Assembly: GCA_023525975.1 (NCBI GenBank)
Contig: CM042030.1
Span: forward strand, 33,412,350-33,476,349
Reading direction: 5' to 3'
Length of the DNA: 64,000 bases
Source: Smallanthus sonchifolius
Taxonomy: Eukaryota > Streptophyta > Magnoliopsida > Asterales > Asteraceae
The notes under the pieces were generated by a model, which worked only from the letters and a program-made list of their open reading frames with translations, was not told where the DNA came from and searched no databases. Of this stretch, positions 31,660-43,913 are shown one piece after another (the stretch's first letter is position 1; each line of letters begins with the position of its first letter). The position numbers and the translations under genes were made by a program.

Positions 31660-34557
31660 CATACGGCTATTTTGGCTCTCGTTGCTGAACAGCCGGCAGA
31701 AGAGAAGAAGATTGATGATATCCCCATCATTCGTGAATTTTTAGAAGTATTTCCCGAGGATCTGCCTGGTCTGCCCCCACACCGTCAAGTTGAATTTCAA
31801 ATCGATCTGACACCCGGCGTGACACCGATCGCTCGGGCACCTTATCGACTAGCACCTAGTGAATTGCAAGAGATATCCACTCAATTATAGGAGTTATTGG
31901 ATAAAGGTTTCATCCGACCTAGCTCATCGCCATGGGGAGCTCCAGGACTGTTTGTCAAGAAGAAGGACGGGACTTTCCGTATGTGTATTGACTACCGTGA
32001 ACTGAATAAAGTCACAATCAAGAATCGTTATCCTTTGCCTTGTATAGATGATCTATTTGATCAACTCCAAGGATCAAGTTTCTATTCCAAGATAGATCTC
32101 AGGTCCGGTTACCATCAATTAAGAGTCCGAGATGAGGATATTTCTAAAACTGCTTTTAGGACAAGGTACGGCCACTATGAGTTTATGGTCATGCCTTTCG
32201 GATTAACCAACGCACCTGCGGTATTCATGGACCTCATGAACCGTGTGTGTAAGACTTACCATGATCAATTCGTCATCGTTTTCATCGACGACATTCTCAT
32301 TTATTCCAAGAACAAGGAGGAACATGAGGAACATCTACGCCTAATTTTGGAATTACTTAAAATGGAGCAACTATATGCTAAGTTTTCCAAGTGTGAATTT
32401 TGGATCCGGGATGTTCAATTCTTAGGACATGTGGTGAACGAGAAAGGAATACATGTCGACCCATCAAAGATAAAAGCCATCAAGAATTGGGCAGCACCGA
32501 TGACTCCGACTGAGGTGCGACAATTTTTGGGATTGGCTGGTTATTACCGTCGATTCATTGAGGAGTTCTCAAAAATTGCACAACCTCTCACTGCCTTAAC
32601 TCAAAAGGGTAAAGCCTATAACTGGGGCGATAACCAAGAGTCAGCATTCCAACATCTTAAACAGAAACTTTGCAGTGCACCTATTCTAGCTCTTCCGGAA
32701 GGAACAGATGATTTTGTGGTGTATTGTGACGCGTCTATTCAGGGTCTAGGTTGTGTGTTAATGCAACGAGAAAAGGTGATCGCGTATGCTTCGCGTCAAC
32801 TAAAGGTTCACGAGAAAAACTACACAACTCATGACTTAGAGTTGCGAGCTGTAGTTTTCGCGCTTAAGATATGAAGACATTACTTATACGATACCAAATG
32901 CACCATCTACACCTATCACAAGAGTCTTCAGCACATCTTCGAGCAGAAAGAGTTGAACATGTTATAGCGTCATTGGGTCAAACTCTTAAATGATTATGAC
33001 TGTGTGTTCTGATACCACCCGGGTAAAGCTAACGTTGTAGCTGATGCCCTAAGTTGAAAGGAAACGAAACCCAAACGAGTTCGAGCATTACAGCTTACTA
33101 TTCACCCCGGATTACCTGAAAAAATCCGTAGTGCTCAACTTGAAGCCCTGAAGGAGGAAAACCTACCGCTAGGAGGTACACGCGGCATGGAAGCACAACT
33201 CGAGGTCAAATCTGACGATATTCGCTACTTCGTCGAGCGGATATGGGTTCCAGTATTCGGAAACCTAAGGGAACTAGTCATGGATGAGGCTCATAAATCT
33301 CGTTACTCTATACATCCAGGTTCCGAAAAGATGTACCATGATCTAAAGGTGCTATATTGGTGGCCGAAGATGAAGGCCGATATAGCCACCTATGTGAGTA
33401 AGTGTCTGACTTGCGCGAAGGTCAAAGTTGAATATCAAAAGCCATCCGGTCTTCTCTAACAACCAGAAATTCCCATGTGGAAATGGGAACAAATCTCCAT
33501 GGACTTTATTACAAAATTGCCACGAACTCCTACCGGATGTGATACCATTTGGGTAATTGTTGACCGTTTAACAAAGTCCGCTCACTTCTTAGCAATCAAG
33601 GAAACCGACAAAATGGATAAGCTTACTCGTACTTACTTGAAAGAAATAGTCTCTCGGCACGGGGTGTCAATCTCTATCATTTCGGATCATGATGCATGAT
33701 TCACTTCTCATTTCTGGCAGTCGTTACATAAAACTTTAGACACGTGTCTAGATATGAGCACAGCATACAATCCTCAGACTGATGGCCAGACAGAACGTAC
33801 TATTCAAACTCTGGAGGGCATGCTACGAGCTTGTGTGATTGATTTCGGTAACACTTGGGAGTCTCACCTACCGTTGGTGGAGTTTTCCTACAACAACAGT
33901 TATCACACTAGCATCAAGGCAGCTCCATTTGAAGCACTTTATGGACGGAAATGCCATTCTCCTATTTGTTGGGCCGAGCTTGGGGATAGTCAACTTACAG
34001 GTCCTGAACTCGTACTTGAAACTTCTGAGAAAATCGTTCAAATTAGAAACCGTATGGCAGCAGCTCGTGATTGTCAAAAGAGCTATGCCGATAGGCGTCG
34101 TAAACCGTTAGAATTTCAAGTAGGGGATATGGTCATGTTAAAAGTTTCACCTTGGAAGGGTATCACTCATTCTGGGAAACGAGGCAAACTGAATCCTCAT
34201 TATGTTGGACCATTAGAGATAATGAAGAGAATCAGACCAGTAGTGTATCAACTGGACTTACCTGAAGGACTTAGTGGTGTACACAACGTCTTTAACATCT
34301 CAAATTTGAAGAAATGTCTAGCAGACGAGTCTCTTGCGGTTCCCCTTGAGGAACTACACATTGATGAACAGTTGCGTATCATCGAAGAACCCGTGGAAAT
34401 TATGGATAGGGAAGTCAAAACGTTAAAGCACAGGAAAATCCCTATCGTCAGAGTCCGTTGGAACTCGAAACACGGACTGCAATTCACGTGGGAGTGCGAG
34501 GATCAGATGATGCGCAAATATCCTAATCTGTTCAAGCACTCCGTGTCAAATTCTTAA
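31660..34557 (+). pseudogene. Element D pol (RT-RH-IN-chromodomain)
   Basis: One reading frame with stops at 31888 (TAG), 32872 (TGA, Trp in relatives), three more between 32960 and 33060, 33457 and 33697. [37 protein letters not shown]. RNase [19 protein letters not shown], then [11 protein letters not shown], where a catalytic Asp is replaced (TDHKSL in relatives). Integrase: [11 protein letters not shown]...[33 protein letters not shown]-type HYVGPL, then a chromodomain-like tail ([20 protein letters not shown]) ending at 34557. Inactive. Confidence 0.9.
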
Positions 34558-34559
34558 GG

Positions 34560-34673
34560 TACTATTTAATTTTCGGGAAGAAAATTCTTTCAACTAGATG
34601 ATGATGTAATATTTCGGGAAATTTTTTTTATTATTTAATTTTCGGGACGAAAATTCTTTCAACTAGGGGATGA
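34560..34673 (+). other. Duplicated polypurine-tract region, element D
   Basis: The box TTTTCGGGA(C/A)GAAAATTCTTTCAACTA occurs twice, at about 34570-34596 and 34639-34665. Each copy is followed by a purine-rich GATGATG and an LTR-start-like TGTAATATT (first) or the true TGTGACAATCC (second, at 34674). F and G have the same double arrangement. Confidence 0.7.
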
Positions 34674-36547
34674 TGTGACAATCCGGACTTTTTTTAGTCC
34701 AACTCCGTTAACTATTCCAGTTAAATCCTAACTTGTTATTAACCAAACTCAAATCCAAGGACCTATTCTGCCAAGTCCCTGAACTCACTGTAGGAAATGG
34801 AAGGGACTAAACCTGTAATTAGTTCATTTTTGATCTGGTTGACTTTTGAAAGTCAAATTCGTAGCCAAGGATTCAAATTCAAGTTCTGAAACCGTTTTCT
34901 GTTGGAATTGAAACTGATAATGCACAATTATGACTTAAACACTCATCATTAACAAATTAATCACAACATTAGTTCGAATTCAAATCAAATAATGAGAATT
35001 TAAAGTGTAACCGTCGAACTCAATGTTTAACCGATCGAATTCATCCGTATCAGTCATTGATCTCACGAATTAGAGGCCGGAACACCTTAGTCGCACCACC
35101 CAAAAGCTTTTTCCTGCAACAATTCGTCCGAAGACGGTGTCGGGATCGCCGGAGACTAGCCGCTTGTAGTCGGACCTGCGTTTTGATCGTACGCTACCAA
35201 TCCTTCATCCATTCTGGTAATTACGTACCTCTTTAGCTTCGTTTTAATCTGTTAATCATTAGCCCTATGCTAATTCGGCTCCATATCATCGAAATTAATA
35301 AGAACCCGATTCTAGGGTTCATATGAATGTTATGTAATAGAATCCCATCAATCCGATAATTAAAACTGAAATTGATCATGCCCACAGACTCGCCTCGACG
35401 TCTAGATCAAAAGCCTTATGTTATTTGGGGCTTACATGATCGAATTGATCATGATCGAGAATCTAGGGTTCATACGATTCAGGTTTAATCGAACCCTAAC
35501 CTAAACACAATCTTAATCCAATTAATTGTTATGATTAGACTCGAAATCCTTTACTCTTTGAAAGCCCTATACCAATTGAATCAAATAACATCGAAATTAT
35601 TATAAACTGTAAACTAGGGTTCATGCATATTTCTGTTTAATCAAACTCTTACCTACACCCGTTTGAAATGAAATTAAACTACATCATCAGTCTCGCAACA
35701 CCTTAATTAGTAAAAGCCCTATGATTTAAACATATTTTATCATTTGAATTGTTCAAATCAATTCTGACTTTATAAACTAGGGTTTCAATCCTTCTTTCAG
35801 AAATTAAACGACCTTAATCTTATCGTTTTAGCAATTAAACCCATACACAGGATCGTGATTATCAATCTACCAAAACCCCTATATTCCCATGATTTATCGA
35901 AGTCGAAATCGGGAGTATTGGGACAGTCTTGATCGCGAATGGATGTGGGGAAGGAACTCACGGGAGCTCCTTGATAAAACCATTCCAAGTTGGATTAGTT
36001 CGCGATACCCTAGCGGGCGGGACTGGTTAGAGGCTGGTGCGTGTGTGGGAGAGACCCGGGTTCGAGACCGGGCTCCCACAATTAATTTTTGAACATTTTC
36101 TGAAAATATTTAATTAATAAAAATCAAACCCTATATTATTATTAAATTATATAAACGTGTTTTAGCCCGGGAAACAACTCGTGGGCTCGGGTTTGAACCT
36201 TGTAACCAATTTTACTATTCCTCTCCACTTTTAAAAATAATGTATTTATATATTTTTCAAACCGTAACCTTGTATAAAATAATATAATTATATTATTTTC
36301 AAACCGCGTTCAACGTTAATAAAATAGTATATATATATTATATTATTTCGACTCATTTAATTATCTTGTGTAGCATTTCTTGAAAGTATAAATAATATAA
36401 ATAGTTATATTATTTACCTACGTTATTTACCTCGATTAAAAATAATATATTTGTTATTTTTCCACTCCAAGGATTATCTTGTCAATCTCTCGAATTTTAA
36501 AATAATATATTAAATTATATTATTTCCCTAACCTTTGTAATCGACTC
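34674..36547 (+). repeat. Element D 3' LTR, first part
   Basis: Collinear with 25819 onward, including the A/B-box-like segment at 36024-36069. Cut by solo LTR S2 at target GACTC (36543-36547). The uninterrupted site is visible in the 5' LTR near 27680. Confidence 0.92.
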
Positions 36548-37249
36548 TGTCACACCCCCAAATTTCACTAACGGAGTTCTACCGTTAGGAGCGTGACAAA
36601 CCAGGATCTCAGTCATTAGTTACATCAAACGACAGTATATGAGACTTAAAAAGTCATAACATAAATGTTCAGAGTTAAATGCGAAAGCGTAAACGTTAGA
36701 ATGAAATCAAAACTAATTACACGCAACAGGCGTCAATTAGTGTAAATAAGTAAAATTGTTTAAGATGTTTGAAATGAATGATATGATAGTAGGAATCCAT
36801 GCATGTCCTAAGTGTGCAACCTGTGCCAAAGCAACCTGAGAAACATGTAAGAAAAAGTGTCAACACGAGGTTGGTGAGTTCACAGGTTCGTATGTAAATA
36901 AACTGTTTGAGTGTTGCTGGATCCACAAATGTAAGTCACACCTATTGCTAGCTAGGCAATGTACAAGTTACTCTAAGCGTTCGCAACCGAAGCTGACTGT
37001 TTGTGTTTGGGTGCCTTCCGCCATTGCTAACATCAACAAATGGCAAGTGTTTAGGACAATCTACACCCGTTCGACCTCCAATCGTGCTAGAACGACTAGC
37101 CCAGGTGGGGTTTGTCAAACCCAGTAGTACTACTCAAATTTCCTCGCTATACTCCATATATTAACGGTCCGGGTGTGTAAGGACTTTGCATGTTATGTTT
37201 GCACTTAGGTACACAAGTAGTATTGAAATATTATGTGATCCACGTCCGT

Positions 37250-37482
37250 GTGTATGTCTCTCCCTGGCTGGGAGACAAGTAACGGATGCCTGTTCGTATG
37301 CATGTTTCTCCCCAACAGGAAAAAAAGTAAAATGTTATTCATTTGTATGTATGTTTCTCCCCAACGGGAAAACAAGTAAAAGTAATGTTTATGTGTATGC
37401 GTGTTTCTCCTCAACGGGAAAACAAGTAAAATAATGTTTGTGTGTAAGCATGTTTCTCCCCCAATAGTAAAATAAGTAAAAA
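37250..37482 (-). repeat. Minisatellite in solo LTR S2
   Basis: Five imperfect copies of a unit of about 45-53 bp centred on TTTCTCCCCAACGGGAAAAC (plus-strand view), at about 37256, 37305, 37350, 37403 and 37452. D and F LTRs have only one copy of the related ACTTGGGGAGAAAACATG. Located just inside the predicted leader intron, after the donor. Confidence 0.75.
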
Positions 37483-38852
37483 GGGGGCCATGAAACTCAC
37501 CTGAGTTGGGTAGGAAGATTCACACAAGAATGAGATTGAAACCACAAGTGTTAGCCTGCAACAACTTACGTATGCCCTAGAATTATACACATAACAATTA
37601 GGGATATAATGGGATTTGTGACGACGACACGGAAGATTGAACGTCCTAAAAAGAAACGCTCTAATGATCAAGTAGTAGACGAACGTGTCCACGGGAATAA
37701 AGGTTCCTTAACATAATTATTGAGATAAACACCTTTCGTGTCGAATGATTCTAATTAACAAAATAATATGTAATAAATATATATTCGTGCGTTTGCACCA
37801 TTAAACTAATGGTTAGGAAAATAATATAAGTAATATATTATTTTTAGAGGAATAACATGATTATTTAAAATGTGTGACACAATTAATAAAACTATCATTT
37901 TTATCCGGATCATAATCACGTGAATAATAATATAAATACATATATTATTTTTAGTTTGAAACGTTTTACGAAGTTTATAAACGAGGTGACAATAATAAAT
38001 AATATATTATTTTTAATAGGAGTAATAGGGACGGAAATAATATAAATATTATTTTATTCGGAGTCGCGGTTTGAAAATAATATAGATATATTATTTTAAA
38101 AGTATGAAATAATATTAAAAATGAGTTATAAAACCAAACCCGAGCGTACGGGTGGTTCCTGAGGCTGAAAAATATTAACATAATAATATAGAAAATGATT
38201 TTGTTTTAAAATAATACTCAAAAAGAGGCTACAAAAATAAAAGTTGCTGGTGAGGTTCGAACCCGGGTCTCACCCACATCAACACTCAGTCTTAACCAGT
38301 CCACCCGCTAGGGTATTCGCAACAAGACCCGGATTCGATTCGTTTTAACATACCAAGTTACTGTGTTCTTCCCCTTTGTGCGATCCGAACCAAAAATCAG
38401 TCCCAAAACCCACGATTTCGACCACGATCGAGCAAGGTAGTATAGGGGTTTTGTTACTCGGGTTATAGCGAACCTGTGGTTAAGTTTAATTTCAAAATCG
38501 TCGCATTTAATTCTATTTAAAAAAACCGAAACCCTAGTTCAAGAACCCAAAATCAAATTGACCGAATTATATAAGATTACTTGTTGGAATCTTAGGGCTT
38601 TTATAGATTGAGGGATTTCAAAACTATCCTTGTGGCTTAATTTGATTGAGATTAAGTCTGGATCAGTGTTCGATTAAACTCGTAGTGTGATGAACCCTAG
38701 AATTGGTTCATCACCAATTCGATGTTATAAGCCCTGGATTTGATGGGGCTTTCAATCTAGACATTGAAAAGAGTATGGGGAAATGTTTGATTACCTGTTT
38801 GGGTATCGAATTGATAGTGTCCGACCAATTGGGGTTACGACTTCGACGCCTT

Positions 38853-39387
38853 TGTAGGTCCCTGGAGCCTCGTCGCGCAACGGATATACACGGACCTGTT
38901 TTGTGATTTGTGTGGGAACAAAGTGAATGAAGCAGATAAACAAGAATAAAGACAACAGATAATGAAACGACACATAATCCATAACATAGAAGTCATCCCG
39001 TATTACAGACTACATACCGAAGGAGCACACATCTCTCATCTAAGCTCACAGTCCGGGGGTCGGGAGAGCTCTTCCCGACCCGGACATCTCTCAACCTTGT
39101 TCCAGAAGTTCCACCTACAAATGAAGACAAGTCTTCTATTTATAGGCGCAGGAACACTTCCTGCGTACTTGACAAGTACGCAAGACAAAAGCCTTGCGTA
39201 CTTACTAAGTACGCATGGTTTGGTCATGCGTACTTCACAAGTACACAAGGCAAAAGCCTTGCGTACTTACTAAGTACGCAGGACCAAACTGGTGTGAGGG
39301 CTAAGTACTCAGGAACATCCTCCTACGTACTGGCCACGTACACCGATACATAGAATTTAATCTATAGTTACAAAACATGCTTCTACA
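38853..39387 (-). mobile_element. Solo LTR S1 (second copy, inverted)
   Basis: Reverse-complement copy of 21310-21808, 535 bp, nested in S2. Perfect target duplications GCCTT at 38848-38852 and 39388-39392. It carries one more palindrome unit than the first copy (array about 39160-39290, arms GCGTACTT/AAGTACGC) and a TATA box on the minus strand near 39137-39146. Confidence 0.85.
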
Positions 39388-39880
39388 GCCTTCGGCCTCC
39401 GGCGACTCAGGATTTGACTATGATCAAATTCATGTGTGTAAACGCTTCTGGGAGACTCGGTTTAGGTGTGTAGGGTGTTTGCTTTCGAGAATAATGATTC
39501 AAATGATCGAATCGATAGTGTCTAGTAACGAATTTGATGGTTTCGATTAAATGGGATGAATGCGGTTAAATTACTATCACGAGGGACGTTAAAACGTATG
39601 GAAATGATTATGATGAAGTCGAGCTCATCAATGCAAGCCATAACAGTCGCTAATTTGAACAGATTTGAGGTTCTACGGATTGAAATGGATCAAAGGGGAC
39701 TTGATTTTGACTTTCAGAAGTCAAAGGATTGAGTTTTGGCTAATTATATAATTAGTCCTTGAACTTTCATGTGTTTGAGTTTGGGATTATGGCAGAAATA
39801 GTCCTTGTGGTTTTTAACTGAGTTAATAACTGGATTTGGGTTAACGAAGTTAATGTAAATTTGTCGGATGTCACAGACTC

Positions 39881-40954
39881 AAACGCCTGAAAATAATTAT
39901 TTTTTTATTATCCGTTACCAACTTTCGGCGTGTAAAACAAATTTCCTAAAATCATTATAATAAGATATATATAATTATATATATAAAAAGCTCCGTCGAC
40001 ACGTTCGTTTATGCCTAAATCCTTAGAATGCATTAGGACATTCTAATTTTTCCGTGTCGTTGTCACAATTCCTATTATTATCCCTAATTTATGTGTTTAT
40101 AATCTAGGGAATTCGTAAGTCTTTTGAGACTTACACACGTGGTTCCAACTTATCCTTTGTGTGATACTACCTACAACGCAACGCAGGTGAGTTTTCACGG
40201 CCCCTTTTTACTGTTTTAACTTGGGGAGAAAACAAGATTAAACGATTTTGAGATTTTGTAATTCGTATGATATCGATGTTAAAGCTAAGCGTAACACGCT
40301 ATCACAGAAAGTCCTCATCTTATATCGTACCGTTAATATGGATCTTAGCGAGGTGATATTTAGTAGTACTACTAGGTTTGACAAATCCCACCCGCGTTAG
40401 TTGCACTAACTCGATTAGAGATCGAACGGGTGAAATGTTAGCCTACTCACAGCGCCAGTGTTGATAGACCTGGCAGGAGGAAAATAAATAAACAGTCAGC
40501 TGCGGTTGCGAGCGCTTTAGTTAAACATGAACATAGGTTAGCTACCTATAGATACAAATTGAATGATCATAAATCTGGTAAACGCTTATTTATATATTGA
40601 AACCTGTGAACTCACCAACCTCGTGTTGACATATTTTCTTACATGTTTTCTCTGGTCGCTAAGATAAGGCACATGTGCACATTAGGGCATGCATGGGATT
40701 CATCTATTTTGATTGTGCTTATTTATGTTTGATTGGATTATTTTGTATTGTACTTGGTTCGTTTGGACTTTTGGTTTGGGCGCATGTGTTTTGCGCATTT
40801 ACTTTTCTTTACGCTTCCGCATTGAAACTCTGATAGATATGATATTTTCATTTGAGTCACATGTAGAGTCATTCAAAGTAACTAATGTCTGAAATCCTAG
40901 TTCGTCACTTCCCAAACGGTAAAATTCTGTTAGTTGAAATTTAGGGGTGTGACA
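39881..40954 (+). repeat. Element D 3' LTR, second part
   Basis: Resumes at AAACGCCTG after the S2 target duplication and runs to GGTGTGACA. Donor with GT at 40187. The acceptor is changed to TCTCTG near 40650. A segment near 40880-40930 (AACTAATGTCTGAAATCCTAG) is present here and in F but missing in the D 5' LTR. Confidence 0.9.
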
Positions 40955-40959
40955 CCTTC

Positions 40960-41985
40960 AAATACACACACATAAGCTCTGGTAGCTCGATTCCTGAGGT
41001 TCTGGTCTGCTCTCAAAAGTCCGGTTTCTCGCAATTCCTCAGCAAAACTGTCGTAGATAGTGTTGAGGTAAGGTTTCTAAACACCCTGAGGTTCCTTCAT
41101 GTAAATCTAAGATAGGGATGTTAATTATGATAATGTTGGTTATAATTTAGGGTTTTATCAAAGTGTTGATTGTTATATTCGATACAGGAGGAGGTTCTGC
41201 TTGAGGTGAGTTCCTCTGAACGGTGCTCTATGAAATGTTTTGTAAATGATTTTTCCCAATACTATCCATGCATATATCTTATAATAAGTACTTATTATGG
41301 CCTTGATTGGGGTGGGACCTAGGGACAAGATTGATCCTCTTGGTTAGATCTGGTCTAAGGGTGACCAGCGCGCCCGGAAGGTTCCTGAATATATGTATGT
41401 TATAGACTCTGAATCTAAGGGCGATTCGGGTGATATATTGGAGTGTATGGTTGTAAGACCTGTCGGGGCATTCATTCCTGTATCAAAGATAATCGTGAAA
41501 ATGATTTTGTTTATGAACTCACAAGCATTAAGCTGATCCAAATTGTTTTCAAATGTTTTTGAGCACAGGTGAACCCTAGCTGGTAGTTGGCATTCCAGGA
41601 GGTGTACAGATGTTGGATATAGGGATGACTGAGGGCAGGTCCCAGAGTGACCATAAGACCTGAGTGAATGGCATGGTTCTTCGTGAGCTATAAGTCCAGA
41701 GTTTATTTATGATGTATTTTGCGAGTCAGTCCCTGTTGTACAAACGTTATGTTTTGAAATAAAATAAGTTTATGATGTTAAGTCTTCTGCTGTGTGTTTT
41801 TGGTATCAACGTCACAGTAACTAGAAGGCGACCTTCAACTGGTATGTAGTTATCTGACAAATGGAATGTTCTGTCTAGGAAAGAGCGTTGTATAAATCTC
41901 TCCTAGACCCGTAGCTCTTACCTGGGAACATATCTGTTGGAGGTACTACTCTGATAGATGACTATCCTGTGTTACAGTTGTGACA
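40960..41985 (+). repeat. Element B 3' LTR, second part
   Basis: Resumes collinear with the 5' LTR from about 9893 and ends GTTGTGACA next to TSD GATTG. Donor GAG/GTGAGTTCC with GT at 41206, complementary GAACTCAC at 41515-41522, acceptor GAGCACAG ending at 41568. Confidence 0.9.
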
Positions 41986-42836
41986 GATTGTTTGATTTTT
42001 TGTATAGTTTCTGGTGAAATTAAATCTATTGTTACTGTTTTGTCTGTAACCCTTAGACTTTCTTCTCTACTATTTTGTATTAATGTTGTATTTATATTTA
42101 ACATTCCTGTTTGATATAATACACTAGGATTTAAGATGTCTAACAGATGTTGATTGTATAGATTTATGTTTTTATCTAAATCTATTTCTTCATCTATTTG
42201 TACTATGTGTTGTGTGCTGTTGGATCCTGATCCTCGTCTAATTAATATGTTTAGTAAAGTATCTGATGTTATAGTATCATGTATGTTACTTGTGGAATTT
42301 CTAGCTTCTTGTAGCGTTCTACTTCTAGGTTGCCAATGTTTATAAGACTTAGGTTTTCTATTTATCTTAATTCCGTCTAGACTTAACCTGTTTATAGCTT
42401 CTGTGATTTTATCTATATCGTAGTTAGCTTCCTGTTTTCTTTGGTTTTCTTTTTCTATAACTTTTAAGCTTTTAATAATTTGATTATTTTGATCTTTAAT
42501 ATAATCTAGATTGTCTATATATTTTTTATATTCTTCTGCTTTAGTGTTTACAGTTGTTATTAATTTTTCCAGTATTTGTTTATTAGCAACATAATCGTTT
42601 TGTAAATTTAATCCTAGATTTATTACTAAATCAGCTAAAGCGTTTAAATGTATATTATCAGTGCGTTAATTTTCTTTTATACGACAAACTAGGTCGTAAT
42701 TGTTTGTATTAATATTTTTGTTATGAAGTCTGTCACTGAATTCTATATTAAGAAAATCAAGTCGCCTTTTCTGGTTTTGTGAACCTATGATGAGGAAATT
42801 CTGACTCTTTAGTTTAACTTTTAAAACTTATTAGTC
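41986..42836 (-). pseudogene. Caulimovirid movement-protein ORF, N-terminal part
   Basis: Minus-strand coding continues from the piece at 9457 across element B. It is a Lys/Asn/Glu-rich protein with a likely coiled-coil stretch (residues encoded about 42400-42560), then a basic segment and the start of the movement-protein core next to the insertion site. One TAA at 42666-42668 interrupts it. The start codon was not determined. The upstream limit near 42836 is where the open frame fades. Confidence 0.65.
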
Positions 42837-43061
42837 TCCCCTAAAAATATTTTCTTATATCCCATTAATATTAAAACATAAAAGAAATATAAATTTCACA
42901 AATATGTGGACTTTTCATCCTTCTTGTTATCAAAGCAGTAACAATCCCATAAGCTTCACCATAGAGGGTTTCCATATAAAATAAGACTTAAGCAATACGC
43001 TGCCTGAATATGGACCTATCTCAGTCTTTTAGATTTTAAAAAAGCCTTTGCTCTTATACCA
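42837..43061 (-). other. Caulimovirid leader with primer site
   Basis: Non-coding between the first ORF and TGGTATAAGAGC at 43061-43050 (minus strand), which matches the initiator-Met primer site with one change. This is the expected position and polarity for the minus-strand primer site of a caulimovirid. It supports the view that the 5' end of the viral genome is present. Confidence 0.6.
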
Positions 43062-43428
43062 ATTAGTGAGGGTACCAGTAAAAAATAGGAGGGGAATATA
43101 CTTACAATGATGATGTAAGAAATACAAACCAGGTCCCATAAAAAATGGAACATGCTTCTGCCATTCACCGGAGAAGGAGAAGCTTTAGAACTCACATTAT
43201 AAACATGGACGATTTCAGTATTGATCCTGAGTCAGATGATACCGGTTCAACACCAACCATTGACAATACCCACAGGGATTTTTAGAAAAACGTAAGCAAT
43301 GACGTTTTTACTGAGACAAGATAACTACAACAACAACAATAATGACAGACAAGTTTCACAGGAATCCACGGCCCATGCACTCTTGAAAGATCAAATAATT
43401 GTAAATAAAGTTTTGTCGTTTTATTCCT
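43062..43428. other. Unassigned flank between virus and element E
   Basis: No supported gene. If viral, this would be the intergenic promoter side on the minus strand; a TGACGT motif near 43296 fits such a promoter weakly. A short plus-strand reading (MDDFSIDPESDDTGS from 43207) ends at a TAG after about 26 codons. A run of ACAACAACAAC-type repeats lies near 43325. Confidence 0.4.
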
Positions 43429-43547
43429 TGTAACATCCCAAAAATAATTAAACGAATAAATATAGCGAGACCGGCAAGTTAGTCGGAATATTTAAACAAA
43501 AGGGAGCGGGCTTGGGCTCAGCTCCAACGGGCCGAGGAAAGCCCAGT

Positions 43548-43555
43548 TATATAAG
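43548..43555 (+). promoter_or_regulatory. TATA box of element E LTR
   Basis: TATATAAG, followed about 55 bases later by GAGAGAGA. Element C has GCATAAGAG at the homologous place, a weaker box. Confidence 0.5.
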
Positions 43556-43913
43556 AGGCAGGGCAGCCCTCTTTTCTGCTCATTCCCCACTCACGCAACT
43601 TCTAGAGAGAGAAGGTTGACGGATCGTCCCGGAATTGAGGGAACACGTTACTGCCAAGCTCGTGAGAAGAACCTCCGGATCAGAATCTCGATACAGGTAA
43701 TGACCTTGCCTAAATCTGAGTTTTTGTTCGTTTTTGGGATTTTCGGGTTTTGGCTAAAAAGGCAACGATTTTGCGGATGGAACTTGAAAATGAGCTTAGG
43801 TATACCATCTAGAATGAAAACCGAACGTTTTGATCTTAGAAAAGTTGAGATACTGACTCGATTAGACTCGCATGCAAAAGCTTCGGATTTTTGGGAAGAC
43901 AATCTGTGCAGGT

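Larger units (their letters stand above)
36548..39875 (-). mobile_element. Solo LTR S2, inverted, D-related family
   Basis: Read on the minus strand it starts TGTGACATCCGAC and ends GGGGGTGTGACA, with perfect TSD GACTC at 36543-36547 and 39876-39880. Excluding the nested S1 copy it is about 2.8 kb, like the D LTR. On the minus strand it has the tRNA-like A/B boxes (38254-38298), the donor CTCAG/GTGAGTTTC (intron start 37500), the complementary GAACTCACC near 36877-36885 and the acceptor TTTCTCAG (36836). There is no internal region, so it is a solo LTR. Confidence 0.88.
25819..40954 (+). mobile_element. Element D: Ty3/gypsy with extra ORF and gag intron
   Basis: Starts TGTGACAATCCGG and ends GGTGTGACA, with target duplications CCTTC at 25814-25818 and 40955-40959, in the 3' LTR of B. 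LTRs are 25819-28726 and 34674-40954, the latter split by S2. Internal order: primer site, accessory coiled-coil ORF, gag with intron, protease, RT, RNase H, integrase, chromodomain-like tail, duplicated polypurine tract. From gag exon 2 to the end (30238-34557) all of gag-pol is in a single frame, broken only by about ten stop codons, so decay is by point mutation. Confidence 0.92.
9458..41985 (+). mobile_element. Element B: Ty3/gypsy with nested insertions
   Basis: Begins TGTAACATCCAG and ends GTTGTGACA, with perfect 5-bp target duplications GATTG at 9453-9457 and 41986-41990. Own sequence: 5' LTR 9458-10918, leader 10919-11059 plus 20292-20451, gag, protease and pol to about 25389, 3' LTR 25432-25818 plus 40960-41985. 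It was later invaded by element C (11060-20291), a solo LTR (21310-21808) and element D (25819-40954). Without those it would be about 7.6 kb. All ORFs are broken. Confidence 0.92.

Noticed and set aside
43207..43290. Short acidic plus-strand ORF MDDFSIDPESDD
   Set aside because: About 26 codons before a stop, opposite to the viral strand, no match to a recognised family; too little evidence for a gene.
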